Assembly (NCBI GenBank): GCA_004283105.1 | Contig: SHLN01000114.1 | Coordinates: 1 to 8,276, forward strand | Length of the DNA stretch: 8,276 nucleotides | Reading direction: 5' to 3' | DNA from: Acidimicrobiia bacterium | GTDB taxonomy: Bacteria; Actinomycetota; Acidimicrobiia; Spongiisociales; SHLN01 | Position numbers and translations under genes: made by a program | Shown: in pieces, positions 1-4,923 of the stretch | How positions within the stretch are numbered: position 1 is the first letter of the stretch | Layout of the letters: the number at the start of each line of letters is the position of its first letter | The notes under the pieces: generated by a model | The model's database searches: none | Told to the model about the DNA's origin: nothing | Seen by the model: only the letters and a program-made list of their open reading frames with translations

Positions 1-115
1 TGGGTGAGGAGCGCAGAACAAGTGAGACGAGCGATTTCGAGACGCCGGCCCGTTCCGCGACATCGCGGATGGTTGGTGGTCTCGATCGTTGCTCCGGGTT
101 CGCGTCTTCCGGCAC
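1..115 (-). CDS. LacI-family transcriptional regulator, N-terminal part (runs off the left edge)
   Basis: Read on the minus strand from a GTG at 115-113, 38 residues are visible before the window ends. Residues 15-34 contain TIRDVAERAGVSKSLVSLVL, the standard LacI-family helix-turn-helix: helix 1 IRDVAERA, turn GVS, recognition helix SKSLVSLV. The family usually has VSxxTVSRVL here, so the S-K-S-L-V-S-L version is a recognisable variant. The start is well fixed: an in-frame TAG lies two codons upstream, and GGAGGGG at 131-125 sits nine bases before the GTG. Residues 1-14 are a short polar leader rich in Pro, Glu and Arg. LacI-family proteins are normally about 330-350 residues, with a periplasmic-binding-protein-like sugar-sensing domain that would lie outside the window. 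They usually control nearby sugar or nucleoside uptake and catabolism genes and often their own gene. The target genes cannot be seen here. Confidence 0.88.
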   Translation of the reverse strand, partial: MPEDANPEQRSRPPTIRDVAERAGVSKSLVSLVLRSSP

Positions 116-124
116 CTGGTCCTA

Positions 125-131
125 CCCCTCC
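125..131 (-). promoter_or_regulatory. Ribosome binding site of the LacI-family gene
   Basis: On the minus strand, GGAGGGG precedes the GTG start at 115 by nine bases. It supports GTG as the start of a frame that would otherwise look too short to be a gene. Confidence 0.7.
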
Positions 132-133
132 GC

Positions 134-166
134 CAACGATGTCGGGTACCGGCACCGCCATCGTTG
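134..166. promoter_or_regulatory. 8-bp inverted repeat in the leader of the LacI-family gene
   Basis: CAACGATG at 134-141 and CATCGTTG at 159-166 are perfect reverse complements separated by 17 bases. The spacer holds a smaller inverted pair around the GGTACC at 146-151. The element lies immediately upstream of the regulator's ribosome binding site (125-131). It could be an autoregulatory operator or an RNA hairpin in the leader that affects translation. LacI operators are usually more compact palindromes with a central CG, so the RNA option is at least as likely. Confidence 0.45.
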
Positions 167-320
167 ACTTATCGAGCCCATCCCTCTCCCGAATGGGCCT
201 ACAGCACCATATCACTCCCATTCGCCAATACCTGGGAGGGTCGTTTGTACCTCAGCGAGCGCCGTTTGTCACAGTCCTCGACGCGGTGCGCGGTGGGCTG
301 TCCGTCGTAGCGCCGGTCGT

Positions 321-336
321 GACCGTTGACCGTTGA
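321..336. repeat. Heptanucleotide tandem repeat, GACCGTT
   Basis: Two full copies of GACCGTT (321-327, 328-334) and the first two bases of a third stand between the LacI-family gene and the lipoprotein gene. Short heptamer arrays of different sequence occur again at 4799-4849, so this looks like one member of a heptamer repeat class in this genome. Confidence 0.55.
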
Positions 337-347
337 GCCCGAAGGGC
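337..347 (-). terminator. Possible weak terminator hairpin after the lipoprotein gene
   Basis: GCCC-TTC-GGGC, read on the minus strand, starts 11 bases after the lipoprotein stop codon (361-359). The stem is only four base pairs and no T-run follows, so it is a weak intrinsic terminator at best. It may instead belong to the adjoining intergenic repeat sequence. Confidence 0.25.
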
Positions 348-358
348 AGCCGTCGCCC

Positions 359-1009
359 CTACAGACAGCCCTCGATCCAGCCGACCTCGGGAAGACGGCC
401 TGCCCGGTAGGACGTGACGATCCCGTTCTCGTCGGTCTCGAAGATGACCCGGAAGTTCTTGTCGGCGTCATCGACCGGCACGAACGTTAGGTACTCACCG
501 CCGGTGACGTATGGATGCGCAGAGGTCTGGATCTTGGCTCCGAAGAGCCCGATGATCTGCGCCTTGGTCATCCCGATCCGGGCGCCGGACCGGGTGGTGA
601 TGTTGCTCCCGGGGAAGATGTCAACACGGGCGATGGTGCCCTCGGCAACCATGAAGCCGACGTTGCTGAGCACCGGCTCGGGGCTCAGGTAATAACACGA
701 GTCGTCGATGAAATCGAGCTCCAGGCCATAGCCGGCGGCGATGTTCGCTTCCTGGGGATTCATCCCGATGCGAATCGGCCCCAGACCGGCGGTGCTGACC
801 GTGTCGTTGGCACTGATATTCGGGTTGACGGGCAGGGTGGTGGTCGACGAGGTGGTCGTGGTCGGAGCGGCCGTTGTCGTCGTTGTGGCGGGCGCGACCG
901 TGGTAGTGGTGGCCGGGAGTGTGGTGACGGTCGTGTCCGCCGAGTCGTCGCCTCCGCAGGCTGCGGCAACGAGTGCCAGCGCAATGACGACGGGAATGAT
1001 TCGCTTCAT
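359..1009 (-). CDS. Thr-rich lipoprotein with a C-terminal two-repeat domain
   Basis: A 216-residue exported lipoprotein. A short positively charged start (MKR) is followed by a hydrophobic helix and a lipobox ending at Cys18 (VAAAC), then an acidic Gly-Gly-Asp-Asp. This pattern predicts cleavage before Cys18 and lipid anchoring on the outer face of the membrane. Residues 26-60 are a low-complexity Thr/Pro/Ala tether. The folded part (about 74-216) contains the phrase IRIGM at 79-83 and a related ARIGM at 143-147, so it looks like two copies of one small fold. This resembles the BLIP/SmpA-like tandem fold, but that is an inference. Cys105 and Cys215 could form a disulfide. ATG at 1009 was chosen because TAGGAGGG lies just upstream; a longer frame reaching 1108 adds a non-signal-like leader. 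It is divergent from the aldolase-like gene. The function is unknown; a surface binding or inhibitor role would be a guess. Confidence 0.85.
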   Translation of the reverse strand: MKRIIPVVIALALVAAACGGDDSADTTVTTLPATTTTVAPATTTTTAAPTTTTSSTTTLPVNPNISANDTVSTAGLGPIRIGMNPQEANIAAGYGLELDFIDDSCYYLSPEPVLSNVGFMVAEGTIARVDIFPGSNITTRSGARIGMTKAQIIGLFGAKIQTSAHPYVTGGEYLTFVPVDDADKNFRVIFETDENGIVTSYRAGRLPEVGWIEGCL

Positions 1010-1012
1010 GAG

Positions 1013-1020
1013 CCCTCCTA
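1013..1020 (-). promoter_or_regulatory. Ribosome binding site of the lipoprotein gene
   Basis: TAGGAGGG on the minus strand, a few bases before ATG 1009. It decides the start over an upstream in-frame ATG at 1108. Confidence 0.75.
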
Positions 1021-1034
1021 TGCGACCGCCTCCG

Positions 1035-1040
1035 AGCATA
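1035..1040 (-). promoter_or_regulatory. Possible -10 element for the lipoprotein gene
   Basis: TATGCT on the minus strand matches the TAnnnT pattern of actinobacterial -10 elements. It would place transcription start near 1028, giving a short leader that still contains the TAGGAGGG site. No convincing -35 hexamer is visible at the usual distance. Confidence 0.3.
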
Positions 1041-1165
1041 CGGGGCGATGGTCCTATGACGGTGCATATCGGCACCAGGTTCCATACCTTTCGTGTGGCC
1101 GCCTCCACCGCGGAGCGTGGTGCGCGAAAACCTGCCAGAATCGAGTCGGAACGGAAGGATGGGGC

Positions 1166-2047
1166 ATGGTCTCCGATCAGCAGTTCGCCGACATCGTTGA
1201 AACCCGGGCCCGTCGCCCGGAGATCATTGCCGAGCTCGCCCGCAGCCGCAAGCGACGGAGCGAGTTCGATGACGGCCGGCCTCTCTTCCTCATCACCGCC
1301 GACGACGCGGCTCGCGCCAACCTGCAGATCGGCGCCTACCCGGTCGCCCTCGGGGATCGGAAACGGCTGCTTGATCGGCTGACCTCCGTACTCGCCAACC
1401 CGGATGTCGATGGCCTCATTGCCACTCCGGACATCGTCGGAGATCTGCTCCTGCTCGGTGCCCTCGACGACAAGCTCGTAGTCGGATCGATGAACCGGAG
1501 CGGTCTGGCCGGATCGACCTGGGAGGTCGACGACCGGTTCACCGGCTACGACCCCTCGGCGATCGCCACCGCCAATCTGGACGGGGGCAAGATGACGTTG
1601 CGGCTGGATTGGAAGGACGCCGGCACGAACGAGGCGCTTGTGTCATGCGCAGGCGCGATCACGGCGCTGGGACGGTCTCAGATGGCTGCCCTCGTCGAGC
1701 CGCTTCCGGTGTTCCGCGACGCGGGACGGGCGCGAGTGGCCAACGACCCGGACGGGCTCATCCGGGCGATCTCGGTTGCCGGCGGGCTCGGGGCCGTATC
1801 CGATCACACCTGGCTGAAGATTCCGATGGTGCGCGACATGGCGCCGGTGGTCGGGGCAACCTCGATGCCGGTGCTCATCGGCGGAGGAGATCCCGGGGTC
1901 GACCGGGACGAAGCGGTTGCTCGCTGGGTCGAAGCCCTCGCCTTGCCGCAGGTACGCGGGATCCTGGCCGGCCGCAGCCTGCTCTTTCCCGCCGACGGAG
2001 ATGTTGATCGAGCGGTCGTCGCAGTCGGGGAGGCGCTCGGAAGGTAG
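1166..2047 (+). CDS. Cgl0159-type (beta/alpha)8 aldolase-like protein
   Basis: A 293-residue soluble protein that reads as a member of the Cgl0159-like family. This branch of the class I DhnA/DeoC/LacD aldolase superfamily is named after a Corynebacterium glutamicum gene of the inositol-catabolism region. Visible strand-end motifs are FLITADD (41-47), LRLDWKD (145-151), ALVEPLP (175-181), TWLKIP (215-220) and GILAGRSLLF (265-274). Lys218 in TWLKIP stands where class I aldolases of this fold carry the Schiff-base lysine, so catalysis is plausible. The substrate is not known. ATG 1166 follows GGAAGGATGGGGC. The open frame extends back to 515, but that part is the antisense of the lipoprotein gene and is not coding. 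The stop is only six bases from the stop of the convergent nitroreductase-cupin gene, leaving no room for a separate terminator. Confidence 0.8.
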   Translation: MVSDQQFADIVETRARRPEIIAELARSRKRRSEFDDGRPLFLITADDAARANLQIGAYPVALGDRKRLLDRLTSVLANPDVDGLIATPDIVGDLLLLGALDDKLVVGSMNRSGLAGSTWEVDDRFTGYDPSAIATANLDGGKMTLRLDWKDAGTNEALVSCAGAITALGRSQMAALVEPLPVFRDAGRARVANDPDGLIRAISVAGGLGAVSDHTWLKIPMVRDMAPVVGATSMPVLIGGGDPGVDRDEAVARWVEALALPQVRGILAGRSLLFPADGDVDRAVVAVGEALGR

Positions 2048-2053
2048 GCCGGG

Positions 2054-2902
2054 CTAGGGCTGGGACGTGCCTTCGCGGCCGAAGTCATCCTCGAGCCGGA
2101 CGACATCGTCGAGTTCGGGTGTTGAGACCTCGATGATCCTCGTATCGGTGACGGCCTCGAACCGGTGCCGCTTGCCAACCTCCACGCGCCGGAACTGGCC
2201 CGGACCCAGTGTGATCGGCTCGAGTTCACCGACGGCGTTCTCGAGGTGGAGGATCATCTCTCCGTCGATGACGAACACCGACTCGTCCTTCTCGTTGTGA
2301 TACTGGAGTGACAGGCGCTGGCCGGCATTGATGAAGATGACCTTGCCGACGTAGCGGTCGGTCACCGTCCACCAGAGCTCCCAGCCCCAGGGCTTTTCGA
2401 CGCGTGTGGTTGGTTGTTGTTCCATCGGTTCAATCATCATATTCGCGTCCGAACCCTTGGCAACGGGGTCGTCTGCTGGCTCGATCGGTTGGAGCATGAC
2501 GACGGGAATGACCCGGTCGGTCTTCGACTCGTAGTCGGCAAAGCGTTGCTCGGCGCTGATGATCTTGCTCCACAGGCGCTCACGATCGCTGCCCTCGGCG
2601 ACCCGGGCGATTCTGTCTTCCACCGTCCGGCCGACCTGGATGGTCACCTGCGGATTGTCCACGAGGTTGTAATACCAGCCGGGATGACTGGGCGCACCAC
2701 CCATCGATCCGGCCACCACGAAGTCGTCGCCATCCTCGATCCGCATGAGCGGAACCACTCGACGCTTACCGCTCTTGCGTCCGGTTGTGGTCAGAAGGAG
2801 AAGTCGTTTCCCCACGAACCGACCACCGGTGGCTCTGTAGGCCAAGACGTGGCCTTTGATAGAGAGGCGGAATGCTGTCTCAGCCAAACCCATGGGTCCC
2901 AT
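2054..2902 (-). CDS. F420-type nitroreductase domain fused to a mannose-6-phosphate isomerase-type cupin
   Basis: A 282-residue, apparently two-domain protein. Residues about 8-140 match the deazaflavin-dependent nitroreductase (Ddn, PF04075-type) family: LLLLTTTGRKSGKRRVVPL (34-52), then HPGWYYNLVDNP (73-84) and a closing VIPVVMLQP. Such proteins bind F420 and reduce quinones or nitro compounds. Residues about 165-275 are a cupin like the C-terminal domain of type II phosphomannose isomerases: PWGWE (171-175), GQRLSLQYH (194-202) and GKRHRFEA (243-250). Predicted metal ligands are Gln200, His202, Glu207 and His246. The linker (142-164) is acidic, polar and Met-rich. Both domains look complete. 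The frame has no stop between them, although Met155, Met156 or Met160 could start a separate cupin protein; none has a clear ribosome binding site. The start at 2902 has no strong site either, and Met4 (2893) is an alternative. The gene is divergent from udk, with 63 bases between the starts. Confidence 0.82.
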   Translation of the reverse strand: MGPMGLAETAFRLSIKGHVLAYRATGGRFVGKRLLLLTTTGRKSGKRRVVPLMRIEDGDDFVVAGSMGGAPSHPGWYYNLVDNPQVTIQVGRTVEDRIARVAEGSDRERLWSKIISAEQRFADYESKTDRVIPVVMLQPIEPADDPVAKGSDANMMIEPMEQQPTTRVEKPWGWELWWTVTDRYVGKVIFINAGQRLSLQYHNEKDESVFVIDGEMILHLENAVGELEPITLGPGQFRRVEVGKRHRFEAVTDTRIIEVSTPELDDVVRLEDDFGREGTSQP

Positions 2903-2924
2903 CCGATCGTCCGGTCAAGAGGTG

Positions 2925-2930
2925 AGGCTA
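2925..2930 (-). promoter_or_regulatory. Possible -10 element for the nitroreductase-cupin gene
   Basis: TAGCCT on the minus strand fits TAnnnT and would start a transcript near 2917, about 15 bases before ATG 2902. It stands back to back with the TAACCT element assigned to udk. No good -35 hexamer is visible. Confidence 0.3.
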
Positions 2931-2952
2931 AGACGGGCCCGGCCCGATCCCG

Positions 2953-2958
2953 TAACCT
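2953..2958 (+). promoter_or_regulatory. Probable -10 element of udk giving a leaderless mRNA
   Basis: TAACCT (TAnnnT) ends seven bases before the ATG at 2966. This spacing would put the transcription start at or next to the A of the start codon. No Shine-Dalgarno sequence precedes the ATG, as expected for a leaderless message, which is common in actinobacteria. Confidence 0.5.
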
Positions 2959-2965
2959 GTGAGCA

Positions 2966-3625
2966 ATGGATCAAACGCTGCACAAGGATTGGCCCTCTCC
3001 GGGGCGCGACACCCGGCTCGTAATCGGATTGGCGGGCGGCACCGGCAGCGGGAAGACGACGGTGGCCGAGGCGATCGTCCACGCCCTCGCCGGCGAGCGG
3101 GTGGCCTTCCTGGAGCACGATGCCTACTACCAGGACCTGCGGCCGCTCCCCTTCGACGAGCGAGCCGCCCAGAACTTCGATCATCCGGATGCCTTCGAAA
3201 CAGATCTCATGATCGATCATCTCCGCCGGCTCAGGGCGGGGGAGGCGGTCGCGAAGCCGATCTACGACTACGGCACCCATCTACGGACCGAGCAAACCGT
3301 CCCGGTCGAACCTGCTCCGGTCATCGTTGTCGAGGGCATCCTCGTGCTGGCCGAGCCGGAGTTGCGCGAGCTCATGGACCTGAAGATCTTCGTCGACACC
3401 GACGCCGACCTCCGTTTCGTTCGCCGGATCCAGCGCGATATCAAGGAGCGGGGCCGGTCGCCGGAGTCCGTCATCGAGCAGTACCTGGCCACCGTTCGCC
3501 CGATGCATCTCCAGTTCGTGGAGCCATCGAAACGCCATGCCGACATGATCATCCCCGAGGGTTACAACCCGGGTGCCGTTGCCACCGTCATCTCGATGAT
3601 TCGGGACTACCTCAGCCGGCACTGA
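2966..3625 (+). CDS. udk: Uridine kinase
   Basis: A 219-residue cytoplasmic enzyme of pyrimidine salvage that phosphorylates uridine (and usually cytidine) to the monophosphate with ATP or GTP. Visible features: Walker A GGTGSGKT (24-31), the catalytic Asp in LEHDAYYQD (Asp52), FDHPDAF (71-77), the nucleoside-binding PIYDYGTH (98-105), VVEGILVL (121-128), IFVDTDADLR (141-150) and the lid segment RRIQRDIKERGR (153-164). The length matches the family. The first 15 residues are a slightly extended, polar start. ATG 2966 has no ribosome binding site but a well-placed -10 element. The gene ends inside the end of the convergent DUF488 gene, with a 14-base overlap. All key residues are present, so an active enzyme is expected. 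Confidence 0.95.
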   Translation: MDQTLHKDWPSPGRDTRLVIGLAGGTGSGKTTVAEAIVHALAGERVAFLEHDAYYQDLRPLPFDERAAQNFDHPDAFETDLMIDHLRRLRAGEAVAKPIYDYGTHLRTEQTVPVEPAPVIVVEGILVLAEPELRELMDLKIFVDTDADLRFVRRIQRDIKERGRSPESVIEQYLATVRPMHLQFVEPSKRHADMIIPEGYNPGAVATVISMIRDYLSRH

Positions 3626-3974
3626 TCCGATCGGTCAGGTATTCGGCCAACGCCGCGGCGTTGTTGTGCCGGCGATCTCTCATCGCGTAGAGGAGCGTGA
3701 CGGGCCCGAGTCGCGCCTGGCGGGCGATCGGCTCCCACCCGACCGGATCGGCGTCCAGTTCGTCGAAGTAGCGCCGCTTGAACTCCGGCCACTCATCGGG
3801 ATGACGCCGGAACCACTTCATGAGCTTTCCCCCCGGGGCGGCGTCGCGAACCCACAGCACGATCCGCAGCGAATCGGGGCGCACGCCGGGCGGCCACCGC
3901 CCGTCGACGAGAAACCGGGCCCCGTCGGAGGCTTCGTGGCGGTCCCAGGCCCGCTTGGTTCGAATGTCGACCAC
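3612..3974 (-). CDS. DUF488 family protein
   Basis: A 120-residue protein of the DUF488 family, whose function is not established. Family signatures in order: DIRTKRAWD (3-11), LVDGRWPPGV (22-31), WVRDAAPGGK (41-50), KWFRRHPDEW (53-62), FKRRYFDEL (65-73), VTLLYAMRD (92-100) and HNNA (103-106). The length is typical. GTG 3974 was chosen because family members start just before the IRxKR strand. The only in-frame ATG nearby is at 4019, and the 15 extra residues it adds do not look conserved. Neither start has a clear ribosome binding site. Its 3' end overlaps the end of udk by 14 bases on the opposite strand. It is divergent from the small nitroreductase-family gene, 69 bases away. Confidence 0.85.
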   Translation of the reverse strand: MVDIRTKRAWDRHEASDGARFLVDGRWPPGVRPDSLRIVLWVRDAAPGGKLMKWFRRHPDEWPEFKRRYFDELDADPVGWEPIARQARLGPVTLLYAMRDRRHNNAAALAEYLTDRISAG

Positions 3975-4043
3975 GAACCCATGAAAGCAGGCTGTTTGCT
4001 GTCGGAGAGGAATGCCCATGCGAGCTGAGGCGTTCGTTCTGCC

Positions 4044-4403
4044 ATGACACCTGAGATCACTGCAGCTCTGGAAAGCGACCGCACCATCGATATCACGACC
4101 ACCGGTCGAAAGAGCGGTGAGCCCCGGCGGCTTGAGATCTGGTTCCACAACGTGGACGGCCACATCTTCATCACCGGCATGCCCGGCCGGCGGAGTTGGT
4201 ACGCCAATCTCCTGGCCACCCCAGAGTTCACGTTTCATCTCAAGGAGTCGGTGCAGGCCGATCTCTCCGCAATCGGAACGGCGATCACAGTGCCCGCCGA
4301 GAAGCGGGCGGTGTTCGAGCTGCTACTCGATCGGCTCGGCTACGCCGATCGCATCGAAACCTGGGTCGCCGATAGCCCCCTGATCGAGGTCACCTTCGCC
4401 TGA
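4044..4403 (+). CDS. Small nitroreductase/quinone-reductase (Ddn) family protein
   Basis: A 119-residue protein with the split-barrel signature of the deazaflavin-dependent nitroreductase family: IDITTTGRKSGEPRRLEIWF (15-34), IFITGMPGRRSWYANLLATP (41-60), and a C-terminal WVADSPLIEVTF (107-118). It shares TTTGRKSG with the nitroreductase half of the gene at 2054-2902, but otherwise the two differ strongly. It lacks the N-terminal helix of longer members (Ddn is about 150 residues). F420 use is likely from the family but not certain, since some short members bind other flavins. The ATG at 4044 has only a distant CTGAGG upstream. Downstream, a hairpin-rich repeat begins seven bases after the stop and may end transcription. 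The substrate is unknown. Confidence 0.8.
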   Translation: MTPEITAALESDRTIDITTTGRKSGEPRRLEIWFHNVDGHIFITGMPGRRSWYANLLATPEFTFHLKESVQADLSAIGTAITVPAEKRAVFELLLDRLGYADRIETWVADSPLIEVTFA

Positions 4404-4409
4404 CTTCTT

Positions 4410-4476
4410 CCCCTCCCGCGTAGCGAAGCGGAGTGGGAGGGGGGCAACCCTTCGGGTTGCTTCGGGGAGGGTCGTT
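4410..4476 (+). repeat. Intergenic hairpin repeat, copy A
   Basis: CCCCTCCCGC (4410-4419) pairs with GTGGGAGGGG (4433-4442) with one G-T wobble. A perfect seven-pair hairpin GCAACCC-TTC-GGGTTGC follows (4444-4460), then GGGGAGGGTCGTT. The repeat starts seven bases after the stop of the small nitroreductase-family gene, so it may also act as its terminator, though no T-run follows. The stem and the GGxGAGGGT tail recur in inverted orientation at 4730-4762. Confidence 0.6.
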
Positions 4477-4570
4477 CCCAACAAGAGAATGGCGACGGGA
4501 ACTCGCTTTCGACAACTGCAACGAAACAACCGGAGCGACCGCCACGCCCCCGCACCGATGACTGATAGGC

Positions 4571-4585
4571 CCCGGAATGTCCGGG
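4571..4585. repeat. Perfect small hairpin CCCGGA-ATG-TCCGGG
   Basis: Six perfect base pairs with a three-base loop in the middle of the gene-free region. It has no T-run and no nearby gene start, so its role is unclear. It could be part of a degenerate intergenic repeat. Confidence 0.4.
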
Positions 4586-4587
4586 TG

Positions 4588-4631
4588 AAGGTGGCCGCGA
4601 TTTGCGATCACCTTTGACTGAGAGTCAGGTG
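4588..4631 (+). other. Two overlapping, mutually exclusive hairpins
   Basis: AAGGTG (4588-4593) can pair with CACCTT (4609-4614), with an inner CGC/GCG pair. The same CACC can instead pair with GGTG (4628-4631), extended by TGACT/AGTCA (4615-4619 with 4623-4627) around a GAG loop. The two folds share 4609-4614 and cannot form together. This resembles attenuator logic in RNA, but the next gene starts almost 300 bases downstream. Confidence 0.35.
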
Positions 4632-4729
4632 CCCTTGCCAAAGTCGTGGGATGGCGTTGGTGGACCGTCGCTTGCCTCGTTGCACGGCTCTGGTGGGAGC
4701 TTGTCGTCGCCGCGCAGTTGGTGAGAAAC

Positions 4730-4762
4730 ACCCTCTCCGTACCCCTCCCGAAACGGGAGGGG
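4730..4762 (-). repeat. Intergenic hairpin repeat, copy B (inverted relative to A)
   Basis: On the minus strand, CCCCTCCCG-TTT-CGGGAGGGG is a perfect nine-pair hairpin, followed by TAC and GGAGAGGGT. Copy A has the same stem and a tail differing by one base (GGGGAGGGT), but carries an extra small hairpin between stem and tail. The two copies face each other about 250 bases apart. Confidence 0.6.
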
Positions 4763-4798
4763 ACAAAAAGGGGGCTTTGAGCGGAAGGAAGAATCCTG

Positions 4799-4826
4799 GC
4801 CGGTAGCCGGTGGCCGGTGGCCGGTT
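4799..4826. repeat. Heptanucleotide tandem repeat, GCCGGTN x4
   Basis: Four consecutive 7-base units, GCCGGTA, GCCGGTG, GCCGGTG and GCCGGTT, without gaps. The variable base is always the last one. It is followed ten bases later by a different heptamer array. Confidence 0.75.
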
Positions 4827-4835
4827 GGCGACGAG

Positions 4836-4850
4836 CAGCGAACAGCGAAC
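4836..4850. repeat. Heptanucleotide tandem repeat, CAGCGAA x2
   Basis: Two exact copies of CAGCGAA (4836-4842, 4843-4849) plus the first base of a third. It has the same unit length as the neighbouring GCCGGTN array and the GACCGTT array at 321, but a different sequence. Confidence 0.5.
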
Positions 4851-4913
4851 CGAGACATCCCATCCTCGTTCACGAGTTCTCCACAATTGCTTGCGATCTT
4901 GATGTCACCAAGA

Positions 4914-4919
4914 GAGGAG
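4914..4919 (+). promoter_or_regulatory. Ribosome binding site of the small membrane protein gene
   Basis: GAGGAG followed by four bases and ATG 4924. It is the best Shine-Dalgarno match on the plus strand of the window and marks the first gene of the signalling operon. Confidence 0.75.
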
Positions 4920-4923
4920 AACG

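Larger units (their letters stand above)
4404..4923. other. Gene-free intergenic region rich in hairpins and short repeats
   Basis: About 520 bases without a convincing gene. Long frames exist on the minus strand, but their products are low-complexity and lack family motifs, and they run through the repeats. The region holds, in order, a two-hairpin repeat (4410-4476), a GTTCCC/GGGAAC inverted pair (4474-4502), a CCCGGA-ATG-TCCGGG hairpin (4571-4585), two competing hairpins (4588-4631), an inverted second copy of the first repeat (4730-4762), two heptamer arrays (4799-4849), a small CTCGT/ACGAG inverted repeat (4865-4876), and the ribosome binding site for the next gene. The promoter of the downstream signalling operon must lie near the right end, but no clear -35/-10 pair could be picked. 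Confidence 0.7.

Noticed and set aside
164..169. TTGACT as a -35 element on the plus strand
   Set aside because: No -10-like sequence follows at 16-19 bases, and no plus-strand gene starts downstream before 1166.
4..336. Plus-strand open frame of 110 codons at the left end
   Set aside because: Its product is Arg/Pro-rich without a motif, it runs antisense to the LacI-family start and through the heptamer repeat, and it has no good ribosome binding site.
515..1165. N-terminal extension of the aldolase-like frame
   Set aside because: This part is the antisense of the Thr-rich lipoprotein gene and gives a Gly/Arg low-complexity product. The family-like protein begins at ATG 1166.
4606..4640. 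tRNA-like anticodon arm on the minus strand (CTGACTCTCAGTCA)
   Set aside because: There is no D-arm, acceptor stem or proper T-loop at the right distances, and the stem is explained better as a simple hairpin.
4390..4863. Minus-strand open frame of 157 codons in the gene-free region
   Set aside because: It runs through both hairpin repeats and the heptamer arrays, and the product has no family-like segments.
4865..4887. CTCGT/ACGAG inverted repeat and CACAAT as operator and -10 of the signalling operon
   Set aside because: The -10 match is poor and there is no -35. The inverted repeat is short enough to be chance, so it is noted only in the region description.
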